Positions 45,901 to 54,478 of a stretch of 64,000 nt of DNA are shown in pieces (position 1 is the stretch's first letter; each line of letters starts with the position of its first letter). The stretch covers positions 5,039,006 to 5,103,005 of the forward strand of contig NZ_VSWH01000001.1 of the NCBI RefSeq assembly GCF_009602705.1, given 5' to 3'. Position numbers and translations under genes: made by a program. Source of the stretch: Chryseobacterium vaccae (GTDB lineage Bacteria; Bacteroidota; Bacteroidia; Flavobacteriales; Weeksellaceae). The notes under the pieces are model-generated. The model was not told the DNA's origin. It saw nothing but the letters and a program-made list of their open reading frames with translations, and made no database searches.

Positions 45901-46257
45901 AAAATACAGATCAGCTGTAACGTAAAATACAAAGACATTCCGGGTGCAGATACCCGTTTGTATGCCAAAATGCTGGCAGAAACAGTTAACCGCTATATCA
46001 GTCCGTGGGCGTACAGTGATCTTGATATAGATTTCGCAAAGAAAATAGAATTGTCTTCATTGATTCAGTTGATTGATAAACAGTCCTTCGTAGACTATAT
46101 TATTGATTTTAAGGTCAATCAGCTTATTCTGGATGATGAAGAAAATACAGTAATAAAAAGACTCGAAGAAGTAAAGGAAATTGCTCCTCAGACAGACTAT
46201 ACTTTGTTCATTCCGAATGATTCCCACGAAATTAAAGAACTCCAAAAGAACTGCTAA
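42931..46257 (+). CDS. eCIS baseplate protein, J-like (Afp11/Pvc11)
   Basis: This is a 1108-residue large baseplate wedge protein. The C-terminal third has the gp6/J-like pattern (RHKQRSITSWDYERLILQEF, VYRVKCLNHYR) of the Afp11 family, the main part of the ring that holds sheath and spike together. The first half (helical, about 60-250) is less conserved. Position between gp25 and Afp12-like genes and the 3-base spacing support the call. Confidence 0.88.
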   Translation: MENCSSKISIHQGMGTTQNARFLAALQPSYFLLDEREEIDYVVLAQKMSHYLSYFNESDSQNEQSDWSPFFAVESTAVLAQIFKWNIEDYEKKYENEKKSIALINDDKEQKKRILNIFEKIQDDFIRLTDKVNRIDDRISIKEFLVSSKINIEKQLNEILLRITEAGSILTLLQSYRLDKNIQQLFGLLLYWKNSTGEAFAQQLENYPSHTPHYALFLAFLKLLGIAKKHLNDFTKRHLDFYYKDILKLLPQKAQPDFVHLLIEPAADKEAFLLAKNTIFSAGKNSQGKNKFYASTSDQVINAVKIKYFLSHHLVQNTWKKADLLPLNAANIPFSAFPSSSEKTEIGLLLASPLFYMKGGTRTIILKFNPHSLDPNSFDFWITGEKKWIEITKENKELTEDEYIKLTIPASEKAIVPFNKEIHTGEAVATSHPVLKIIPINNTEKIDCKTLEIGISVSGLKNLIVATDTGVVDINKPFRPFGDFPKNGNGFIIGCNEFFMKKRAAARFSIESDALSSALSIGSVTYTLFNSSLLNTNLLNTNIQTFNKISAIQPFADTNMQASFNYSGIQAADFVNSMYISLIHHSKLLVMKNGQFVKSDQTNFNSIYTNNSPVSEYSEDTVPDKESISGYIRIQLDDTKYEGEKFMQDYIAAAKLPNPVLPAVPVIQSLNMDYSVTETYSFSPSDDHLNVLEYYHLLPFGYEKLNPKSSLSFIPDLPGQGEIYIGFENAQPGNGLSLLFQMAEGTANPRKEPAGISWAYLSENQWKSINSHDIGDETLGLLQSGIINLTIPEFDNTKTVVLPGHLFWLRISVSELDRICHFAGIHEQALKAVLFDFENNGSGFLEITPKETISKLYQPDSSVKKVKQPYPSFGGKRQEEDNQLYQRSSERLRHKQRSITSWDYERLILQEFPEVYRVKCLNHYRYDSKSVSNVSAGYVTLIPVAKSPGSSTVWEWKPLLSLSTLQRIKNRITEWCSPHVRLSVKPPILEKIQISCNVKYKDIPGADTRLYAKMLAETVNRYISPWAYSDLDIDFAKKIELSSLIQLIDKQSFVDYIIDFKVNQLILDDEENTVIKRLEEVKEIAPQTDYTLFIPNDSHEIKELQKNC

Positions 46258-46259
46258 CC

Positions 46260-49200
46260 ATGAATCCCGAATATTACATACCGTCAGAAAGAGTGCTGAA
46301 ACCTTCACAGGATTATGATTTTCTGCGAAAAGAAGGATTAAAGCATATCGAAAAGCTGGGAAATACTTTCTGGACAGATTATAACGCGCATGATCCGGGA
46401 ATCACCATTCTGGAGGTGCTTTCTTATGTGATCACAGAATTAGGATACAGAACAGATTTTGATATGAAAGATCTTCTGACCAGCTCCGGTGGGCAAATCC
46501 TGAACGGATCGTTTTTTACCGCAAGAGAAATAATGACCAATGCGGCATTAACGGAACTGGACTACAGAAAGCTCCTGATTGATATTGAAGGAGTTGCCAA
46601 TGCCTGGTATCTGGCCTCACGAAAAGAAACCGATACATTGGGATATCATCTGCCTCATCCGGCGGAGCAAAAAGTATATATCAATGTTTTATCAGATAAA
46701 TTAAGCTTTGAATCCAAGGATAAAAACAATAAATCGCTGGAGCAGCTGTCTGTAAGAGGTTTAAATAAAATCATAGTGGAGCTGGATGAAGATCTGGTTC
46801 TCGGAGATCTCAATACCACAGAACTTAAGTTTGCATTTTTAAGTTCCTCACGCTGGGTGCAGGTCAACATTACCCCTGATTTTTCTTCATGGAATGATCC
46901 TAAAGCATTCCTCCTGAGCAAAATGGATAAACCCTTCAAAATAAAAAATAAAAAAGTAGAAATAAAAAATAATACTGTCGTTGTTACTGTTGAAAGAACA
47001 ACCCAGATCAATGATATTTTAAAATTTACGATAGAACCTTTTGATCTGAATGAACTTCAGTTGGTAAAGGACCATTTCAGTACAGAAAAGCCAATTTGTG
47101 AGTTCATTACTTTGATGAAAGACAAAAAAACAACCGTTGACAGAACTTTTAGAAATATTCAGCAAAAACTACATCAAAACCGAAATCTTACAGAAGATTT
47201 CCTGTGTGTTGAAACCATCAAAAGTGTTGAAATAAGCTTCTGCGTTGATGTGGAACTGGAAGCTGAAACAAATGCCGTAGAAGCAATGGCTCAGATCCAG
47301 ATGGCGATTGAAAAGATCCTCAATCCTCCGGTTCGTTTTTACACGCTTTCACAATTAATGGAGCAGGGATTATCTTCCACTGAAATATTTTTAGGTCCCA
47401 AATTAGAACACGGTTTTCTTAATGATGATGAACTTCGGAAAGCCCGGCTTCCGGGAAGTATTCATGCTTCGGACATTATTGCTGCTATCATGGAAATTAA
47501 AGGTATAGCCTCTGTGGAAAACCTTCTGATGACTGCTTATAATTCTTTGGGACAGCCGATTACCGGAAGTATGAACCAAAAATGGTGTCTTCATCTGTCC
47601 GGAGAAGAGAAACCTTTATTTTCTGCCGGAAAATCAAAAATACTGCTGTTTCAGAAAAATATTCCTTTTCTCTTATCCGAAAACAGTCAGATGATGGTTG
47701 ACCAGAAAGTACAGCAGCTTAAAGCCCAGATCAGAAATTACAAACTCTATTCTGTTCAGAGCGATTTGCCTGTACCCAAAGGACAGTTTTACCAATTGAA
47801 TGAATATTACAGCATTCAGGAAGAATTTCCGGTGAATTACGGCTTGGGAGCTAACGAAATTTCAGATAAAGCTCCCGAAAAAAGAAAAGCTCAGGTGAAA
47901 CAGCTAAAGGCATATCTCCATTTTTACGATCAGCTGCTGGCAGATTTTTTCAGCCAGCTGTATCAGGCGAAGAACATTTTAGGGACAGATCCCATATCAT
48001 ATACTTATTTCCCGAATTATCTGGATAAAAACCCGAAAACAGGAAAAGATTTCTATGCAAAAGAAGTGTACAGAACCGATTTTAAAAACGCGTTATTAAA
48101 CGGAGAATCTGAGTTTGATATATCCCTGGAAGAATCACAAACGGTTTTTAATGACAGACGAAACCGGGCTTTAGATCATTTGATGGCACGTTTCAGTGAA
48201 AGCTTTAATGACTATGTATTTATGATGTACAAAGTAAGTCAGGATTCTGGAGGAATGGGAGAAATGTCTTTTCAGCCTCATGACCTGATTCAGGATAAAG
48301 AAGCATTCTTAAAAAATTATGCAGAAATAAGCTCCGAAAGAGGGCTGGGAATCGATTATCTCAATGCGAAAATTAATGGCGATGAGTTTAATTATCAGGA
48401 CTTTTGGAAAGGCGACCACAGAGGAGGTTATGAAAAAAGGACAGCAAGATTACTGGGAATTAATAATCTCGGATTAAGAGATATTGCTACAGAAGATGAG
48501 GTTCAGACCCAATGGACACTACCTGTGAAAATTGATCAGAAGTCAGTAGTCTGTGAAATTGTTAAGCCTTCAGTAGATTTAGAAGAAAAATGGAAATGGA
48601 CACAGCAGAATTTATTGAATACAGAGGTTTATTTCATTGATAAACGAACGTATACTGTTACGAATAAAATCACCAAAAAGAAAGAAAAAGAAGACCGCTT
48701 TTTCATCTATTTAGGCAATGATCCTAAAAAAATAGCGACCATAGATAAAACCTTCAAAAGCTATGACGAAGCCTCAAAATTTTTGTATCAGTTGATTCAG
48801 GCTCTGAATGAAGCCTATGAAAACTTCTACTGCCTGGAGCATATTTTACTCAGACCTTTTCCACCATTTAATCATGACGAAGAAGATCTACTGTCCGTCT
48901 GCTTAAAAGATGACTGTAAAGACGAAGCTAATAACGATCCCTATTCCTTCAAAGCAACCATCGTTTTGCCGGGATATTTGTCGAGATTTAAAAATATGAC
49001 TTTCAGAAGATATGCAGAACAGATTTTCCGCCAGGAAGCTCCCGCTCATGTTTTATTGAAAATTTGCTGGGTAGGATATGAGGATATGCTGAATTTCCAG
49101 AAAGCGTATAAGAACTGGATAGAAAACTACAGACATTTCAGGCTTAAATACTGCAGTAAAACCTTAATTAAAAAAGACTTTTTCATTTTTAGCCAGCATC

Positions 49201-49328
49201 ATAAAGAGCTGATAAAAAGACTCAGTGAGCTCAACACCATTTATCCCGAAGGAAATTTATATGACTGTAAGCTCAGCGAAACCACCAACCCGATTGTATT
49301 AGGTAACACCTCATTAGGAACTCTTTAA
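46260..49328 (+). CDS. eCIS baseplate protein, Afp12/Pvc12-like
   Basis: This is a 1022-residue protein. The N-terminal region (FLRKEGLKHIEKLGNTFWTD, YNAHDPGITILEVLSYVITE) is the hallmark of the second large baseplate wedge protein in eCIS, with its HDPGxT motif. The C-terminal region is globular. It works with the Afp11-like protein as a wedge dimer. The start follows 2 bases after the Afp11 stop. Confidence 0.88.
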   Translation: MNPEYYIPSERVLKPSQDYDFLRKEGLKHIEKLGNTFWTDYNAHDPGITILEVLSYVITELGYRTDFDMKDLLTSSGGQILNGSFFTAREIMTNAALTELDYRKLLIDIEGVANAWYLASRKETDTLGYHLPHPAEQKVYINVLSDKLSFESKDKNNKSLEQLSVRGLNKIIVELDEDLVLGDLNTTELKFAFLSSSRWVQVNITPDFSSWNDPKAFLLSKMDKPFKIKNKKVEIKNNTVVVTVERTTQINDILKFTIEPFDLNELQLVKDHFSTEKPICEFITLMKDKKTTVDRTFRNIQQKLHQNRNLTEDFLCVETIKSVEISFCVDVELEAETNAVEAMAQIQMAIEKILNPPVRFYTLSQLMEQGLSSTEIFLGPKLEHGFLNDDELRKARLPGSIHASDIIAAIMEIKGIASVENLLMTAYNSLGQPITGSMNQKWCLHLSGEEKPLFSAGKSKILLFQKNIPFLLSENSQMMVDQKVQQLKAQIRNYKLYSVQSDLPVPKGQFYQLNEYYSIQEEFPVNYGLGANEISDKAPEKRKAQVKQLKAYLHFYDQLLADFFSQLYQAKNILGTDPISYTYFPNYLDKNPKTGKDFYAKEVYRTDFKNALLNGESEFDISLEESQTVFNDRRNRALDHLMARFSESFNDYVFMMYKVSQDSGGMGEMSFQPHDLIQDKEAFLKNYAEISSERGLGIDYLNAKINGDEFNYQDFWKGDHRGGYEKRTARLLGINNLGLRDIATEDEVQTQWTLPVKIDQKSVVCEIVKPSVDLEEKWKWTQQNLLNTEVYFIDKRTYTVTNKITKKKEKEDRFFIYLGNDPKKIATIDKTFKSYDEASKFLYQLIQALNEAYENFYCLEHILLRPFPPFNHDEEDLLSVCLKDDCKDEANNDPYSFKATIVLPGYLSRFKNMTFRRYAEQIFRQEAPAHVLLKICWVGYEDMLNFQKAYKNWIENYRHFRLKYCSKTLIKKDFFIFSQHHKELIKRLSELNTIYPEGNLYDCKLSETTNPIVLGNTSLGTL

Positions 49329-49339
49329 AATTTACTATC

Positions 49340-52318
49340 ATGAAAACTCAAAATCCTTCCAAATATCCTGTTTTTGAAGCCGACCAGGTTTTAAGCCAGA
49401 AACACCTGAATCGCGCTATAAGTTACCTTGAAGAACAAGACCGGCTTACCCGGGTCGGAGGCATTGGTATTGGCATTGTCTGTGGTTTGGAAATTTCGCA
49501 GCCACAGCCCAATCAGATCACCATAAGCTGCGGTACAGCCATTACTTCCTTAGGGTATCAGATCAATTGGGAAGAAAAAACTTTCAGCTATTATCATCCC
49601 GTAGAACTATCTGCTGATTTTTTAGCACCTAAATTTATTGATGGAGAATATCTGGATCTTACCTTACCTCATGCCCAGAAATATGAACCGTTAAAAAATT
49701 CCATAGAGCTTTTACCTACCAATACACTGGAAGTAGACAGGATAACCATTCCTGATCAATTCTTCAAAGATAAAATAGTCATTCTCCTTCTGGAAACCTC
49801 ACTGATTGACGAGAAGAATTGTGTGACAACAAACTGTGATGATAAGGGAAAAAGAATAGAATTTAAAATAAGACCATTACTGGTTTCAGTGAATCAGTTA
49901 AACGCTTATCTGTTTCCGGAATATCCGGGAGCTGTGAATCTGGAGAAAATTTCACTGCCGAGATATAATGTTCCTTATAGTCCGCTGGTAACAGGTTCCG
50001 ATGTTTTAAATGAATTTAAAAAGAATCTGTCTGACTCCGTAATCAGCAGTATTTCAGATAAAATAAGTCTGGCTTACAAAAAATACCAGTCAATAATCAG
50101 CAATATCGTTGATTTTAATATCCTGGATAATCCTAAAACCACTCTGGAAACGACTATTAATGCCCATAAAAACAGTATCAATGTTCAGTATTTATGGGAT
50201 TGGATATCAGATATTGCTTCTGCCTACAATGAAATCATAGCATTTAATGAGCAGAACCCGTCCCTGTGTTGTGTGGATGAAATCCTGTTTCCTTTCCATG
50301 TCGTATTAGGACAGGTAAATAGTAATAATCCGAATTACAGAACTCCGTTTTTCTCAACCCAAAATACGTCTTTAAAAAACAATCGGAAAAGAAAAGAGCT
50401 GTCCCTGTTGTTTGAAAGGCTGGTTCATCTGATCAGATTCTGGAAAATACAGAATAACGGTATTAAAGTGACGCCTTCTGTTTACGGAGATATTCCGCTT
50501 TCCAAAAAATCAATTCCCTATTATTATGACCATATTTTAGAACTCAACAGAAAATGGAGTCCTGGAAAAACAATTAAAAATAAAAATAAAGAAATTCTTT
50601 CCTATCATTCGGAAACTACCAATTATACCCATTTGGATACGGTGAAAAAACCTTTGCTTTATGATCTTGAAAAGTTTAATTTTTTCAATATTGAAGGGCA
50701 TCTGGGCAGAAAATATACCGAGGTGGCGGAAGAACTGAATATTCTGAAGAACAGCTACAGCCTTCCCTTTAAAATCACGGCTTTGAATGCTACGGATTTT
50801 ACAGGGAAAATACTGGACATCTCAAAATTTGAAGGGAGATGGGATGATCTGGAGACCGATTATGATCTGGCCAGAAAAAGATTATATAATATCACAGAAT
50901 TTGTGGTTAACTGGATTACGAATAATAAAGTAACCCTGGTAAAGCAAAAATTATTGGCGGCAGAAAGCATTGATAACTTAAAAAGCATTTTAAGCCAGAT
51001 TAAAAACCTGCTGCCGAATGATTTAAAAGATTTCCTTCCCAATTTTGTTAGCTTTAATCAGGTTTTCAAACAGCTGAACCAGACTTTCCTCATTCACAGA
51101 TGGTGTATTCAGTTTACAAAACCTACTTTATCAACGGCAGCCGAAGATCTGATTGACAGATTTGATGATATTAATGAACTCTTCTTAGAAGATCCGTTTG
51201 CCGTAATTTATGAGGAAGCCCAAATCCGATGGCAGAAGATTTACAAAGATATTTTCTTCTCTACTTTTATTCAGAAGCATCCGGGAATAGAGCATAAAGC
51301 CGGCGTTACCAAAGGCGGAACCTTTATCCTTGTCTATGTAGATTCCACCATTTTTAAAGCGGTAAAACCAATCCTGCCTTACACTCAGCTGCTGACTTTG
51401 CTCACCAGCTATCAGGAGAATTTTACACAGGTTCCGGTAAGTATAAAACAGGAAATTAAAGCGAGCATCAATTTTAAAGATTATACCACCCAGATTATTG
51501 CTCCACCCATAGAAGAGCTCGATAAATGCAAACAAGAAACCGAAAACATCAAAGCCAATATCCTGAAACTGGCGGACCTTAATATGTCTCCGGCCTACAC
51601 CAAAGAGATGAAGACTTATTTATTGAAAAATCTGTCTCATGCCATACAGTTTCAGGTAGGTACCTCTTCAGATATTCCCAATCAGCAATTGGTGATCGCA
51701 GATTTTTTCCTTCCTTATCTCTGCTGTGGAGAAGGCAGTGCCATTGAGATTAAAATTGAAAAAACCGAACCTCTATCTATTGCATTGAAGACATTACAAT
51801 ACTGCAACACAGACGATAAAGAATATGAAATTATCATAAAAGGAAAATCTGGCGGAACTTTTTCAGGCACGGCAAAAGGAGCGGTAGTTCAGAAAAGTGA
51901 TAAATACTTTTTAAAGCCTGGCCACACTTCCATCAAAAAAGAAGGAAAATATACCTTACAATATGAAAGTGAAGGGGAACTGAGCAACACCTTAGAAATT
52001 GAAATTTCTGAACCTAAAAATATAACCAATTGGAATGCAGTAAGAAATTCTCAGAATGCAGCAGCTTTTGAACTGATCAATGCAGACCAGAAGGATAAAA
52101 AGCAATATGAGATTGATTTTGGAGATCAGTCAGACAAAATAACGACCGATAAAAAAGTAGTGGCACACACTTTCCCGTTCAACGAAAAAGTGAAAATGTT
52201 TACCGTAAATATTAAACAGCTGGGCGGAATCTGCCCAAATACACAACAAATCATCGTGAAAGTCGGAGATTTTAATTACCCTGATTTTAATGATAAAGAT
52301 TTTGATACTCAACAATAA
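49340..52318 (+). CDS. Large eCIS-associated protein, putative collar/fibre-attachment
   Basis: This is a 992-residue protein with no named family that I can assign. The N-terminus has FEADQVLSQKHLNRAISYLEE, then RVGGIGIGIVCGLEIS, a pattern often found at the start of phage and eCIS baseplate-attached proteins. The middle is long and helical. The C-terminal region (about 800-985) looks like one or two Ig/PKD-type beta domains (VVAHTFPFNEKVKMFTVNI). I infer a fibre or collar protein on the baseplate that might help target-cell binding. No enzymatic motif is seen. Confidence 0.65.
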   Translation: MKTQNPSKYPVFEADQVLSQKHLNRAISYLEEQDRLTRVGGIGIGIVCGLEISQPQPNQITISCGTAITSLGYQINWEEKTFSYYHPVELSADFLAPKFIDGEYLDLTLPHAQKYEPLKNSIELLPTNTLEVDRITIPDQFFKDKIVILLLETSLIDEKNCVTTNCDDKGKRIEFKIRPLLVSVNQLNAYLFPEYPGAVNLEKISLPRYNVPYSPLVTGSDVLNEFKKNLSDSVISSISDKISLAYKKYQSIISNIVDFNILDNPKTTLETTINAHKNSINVQYLWDWISDIASAYNEIIAFNEQNPSLCCVDEILFPFHVVLGQVNSNNPNYRTPFFSTQNTSLKNNRKRKELSLLFERLVHLIRFWKIQNNGIKVTPSVYGDIPLSKKSIPYYYDHILELNRKWSPGKTIKNKNKEILSYHSETTNYTHLDTVKKPLLYDLEKFNFFNIEGHLGRKYTEVAEELNILKNSYSLPFKITALNATDFTGKILDISKFEGRWDDLETDYDLARKRLYNITEFVVNWITNNKVTLVKQKLLAAESIDNLKSILSQIKNLLPNDLKDFLPNFVSFNQVFKQLNQTFLIHRWCIQFTKPTLSTAAEDLIDRFDDINELFLEDPFAVIYEEAQIRWQKIYKDIFFSTFIQKHPGIEHKAGVTKGGTFILVYVDSTIFKAVKPILPYTQLLTLLTSYQENFTQVPVSIKQEIKASINFKDYTTQIIAPPIEELDKCKQETENIKANILKLADLNMSPAYTKEMKTYLLKNLSHAIQFQVGTSSDIPNQQLVIADFFLPYLCCGEGSAIEIKIEKTEPLSIALKTLQYCNTDDKEYEIIIKGKSGGTFSGTAKGAVVQKSDKYFLKPGHTSIKKEGKYTLQYESEGELSNTLEIEISEPKNITNWNAVRNSQNAAAFELINADQKDKKQYEIDFGDQSDKITTDKKVVAHTFPFNEKVKMFTVNIKQLGGICPNTQQIIVKVGDFNYPDFNDKDFDTQQ

Positions 52319-52342
52319 TAATCACAACTAAAAACAAAGATC

Positions 52343-52969
52343 ATGGCAACAAGAGCGCAGGTAGAAGCAAAAATAGCAGGAATTACCGATGGAGGAAACA
52401 ACACCGCAGCAGAAGTACGGGCTGTACTTACTGATTTATTGAATTATACAGAAAATAATCTGGAGGGTTTTGAAATAGCTCCGGATACAATAATAGATAC
52501 TAAAACTTCACGATATTTTTATTCATTTAAGGGAGTGAAAAATTATTCATGTAGTTTATATTTTATTTTTCATAAAGTTCGGGAAGGTGAAGGAAACCAG
52601 ATTAAAATTGAATTAACAGAAGAAGAGTATAATTTACTTTCAGGTTTTATACCTCTTTATATGTATTCAGGAAAAGAGAAAAGATATGATCTCTTAGTTT
52701 TTAAAGTTCCAATTGTTGTATTTGAAAAAATTGACGAAACTCCCTTTACAATTGCCCTGACTATTGAAACTGATAAAATCAAAAGATATTTTGTTGTCAT
52801 AGGTCTGTCACTGAATGACAATAATGCATTCGTTTCAACATCTATCGCTTTAAATTATAAAGAAAATACGATTATAAATGATATGTATTTAAATACTAAA
52901 AATAAAAAAGATGCTACCAGGGTTGCCAATGAGGGTGAAAATATACTCGATGCTTTTATTAAAAAATAA
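52343..52969 (+). CDS. Putative eCIS tail fibre/receptor-binding protein
   Basis: This is a 208-residue protein. The N-terminus MATRAQVEAKIAGITDGGNN, then EVRAVLTDLLNYTEN, resembles the attachment segment of fibre proteins in Bacteroidota prophages and eCIS loci. The remainder is beta-rich and not recognised. It sits where Afp13/Pvc13 fibres usually lie but is far shorter, and its sequence is AT-richer than its neighbours, as expected of a fast-changing binding module. The call is positional. Confidence 0.55.
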   Translation: MATRAQVEAKIAGITDGGNNTAAEVRAVLTDLLNYTENNLEGFEIAPDTIIDTKTSRYFYSFKGVKNYSCSLYFIFHKVREGEGNQIKIELTEEEYNLLSGFIPLYMYSGKEKRYDLLVFKVPIVVFEKIDETPFTIALTIETDKIKRYFVVIGLSLNDNNAFVSTSIALNYKENTIINDMYLNTKNKKDATRVANEGENILDAFIKK

Positions 52970-52980
52970 TTTTAAATACT

Positions 52981-54426
52981 ATGCACCTTCTTCAAAAACA
53001 TACAATAGATATTCAATGCAGCTCTTTATCATTAGGAAAAGAGGTCCAAAATACTTTATCTGATGTGTTGGAGAAAGATTTTTATCCGAAACTGGAACTC
53101 ATTTTAAGCCGGTATTCAATAGAAAATTACGAATGGGAAATAGAGTGTTTATCAGTAGATCTTCCGGTAATTTCCCCAAAAGACTGGGAAAAAGAACTTG
53201 TAGCCCAGACTTTATCCCGGATTGAAGAATATCTCAAAGATCATTTCCCCGTTTTGGAATTGAATGCATCAGAAGAAAAATTAGAAAACTTCGGATGGGA
53301 ATCACAGGGAAAATATGCTGAGACGCTATTTTTTGATTATTTAAAAACAGGAATGATCAGAGAAAATTCATACTCGAAAAATATAGATGAAATTGTTGAG
53401 GCAGTTGAAATTTCCAAAGAATTTATTAGAAAAATCATTGAACTTTTCTTTGAAAACAGAAATACAATCATCAGGTATTATTTTAACACGAACGATTCTT
53501 TTAAACAGAGAATAAGCACTGAAATTTCAAAGTATTCAATGACTGAGTCTTTAATCATTTTTTTTAGTTCACCATTGAAATTTTCTTCAGTAGAAGAGCT
53601 TCAGGCCTGGATTGAAAGCTTGGAATTATTTTCTGAAACCCCGAAGAAAAAAGACTTTCCGTCCAATGAGCGGGAGAGTGCTGAAAGTTATAAAAAATCA
53701 GATCAAAAGGATCCGGAAGAAAATAAGAAAAATAAAGAAGAACGAATTGACAACCAGCATGAAAAATTACAAAATAAAGGCTTGAAAAAAGAACAGAATA
53801 AAAATCAAAATTCCGGTACACAGAAAAGTACTGGTAATGTTGATAAGGAAAACAAAGCAGCTGTTCGTGATGTTTTAATCAATAAAGAGCCAGGAACCGG
53901 TAAACTGGTTTTACCGTCTTCCGGCATCTATATAGACAATGCCGGACTGGTTATTCTGCATCCGTTTCTTCCCAATCTTTTTCAAAAACTGAATTTGTGT
54001 GAAGAAGAAGTCTGGAAGAATAAACAAAGCCAGCACAAAGCCGTTTTATTAACCCAATATTTAGTTACGGGGCAGGAAGTTTTCTTTGAAAATGAACTGG
54101 TTTTAAACAAATTGATGTGCGGTTTTCCCATAGAAATCGTGGTCAATACAAAACAAAAGATCAGCAGGAAAGAGAAAGAAATCTGTAAAGATTTATTATC
54201 CGCTGTTATTGAGCATTGGAATGTACTGAAAGGTACATCAACAGAAGCGCTCAGAGAAACTTTTTTACAGAGAGCCGGAAAGCTGTCGGTATCAGAAACT
54301 CATTCTGCAGAGCTTTGGGTAGAAGAAAAAGGAGTAGATATTTTATTAGACAGCTTACCATGGGGAACAGGGATGATCCGGACCCCCTGGATGGAAGAAT
54401 TTCTGATGGTTTACTGGAATTCCTAG
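52981..54426 (+). CDS. eCIS tape-measure-family protein (Afp14/Pvc14-like, CIS_TMP)
   Basis: This is a 481-residue protein. The N-terminal part (HLLQKHTIDIQCSSLS, then WEIECLSVDL) and the C-terminal part (YIDNAGLVILHPFLPNLFQ, then LPWGTGMIRTPWM) are the conserved ends of the contractile-injection-system tape measure family. Residues about 220-296 are a Lys/Glu/Asn/Gln-rich low-complexity linker. The protein is thought to set tube length or support assembly. The cargo candidate gene follows after 52 bases. Confidence 0.85.
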   Translation: MHLLQKHTIDIQCSSLSLGKEVQNTLSDVLEKDFYPKLELILSRYSIENYEWEIECLSVDLPVISPKDWEKELVAQTLSRIEEYLKDHFPVLELNASEEKLENFGWESQGKYAETLFFDYLKTGMIRENSYSKNIDEIVEAVEISKEFIRKIIELFFENRNTIIRYYFNTNDSFKQRISTEISKYSMTESLIIFFSSPLKFSSVEELQAWIESLELFSETPKKKDFPSNERESAESYKKSDQKDPEENKKNKEERIDNQHEKLQNKGLKKEQNKNQNSGTQKSTGNVDKENKAAVRDVLINKEPGTGKLVLPSSGIYIDNAGLVILHPFLPNLFQKLNLCEEEVWKNKQSQHKAVLLTQYLVTGQEVFFENELVLNKLMCGFPIEIVVNTKQKISRKEKEICKDLLSAVIEHWNVLKGTSTEALRETFLQRAGKLSVSETHSAELWVEEKGVDILLDSLPWGTGMIRTPWMEEFLMVYWNS

Positions 54427-54478
54427 CCAGCAGTGAAAATGGAATGAGAAAACGAAAATAACCTGAAAATCAATTGAG

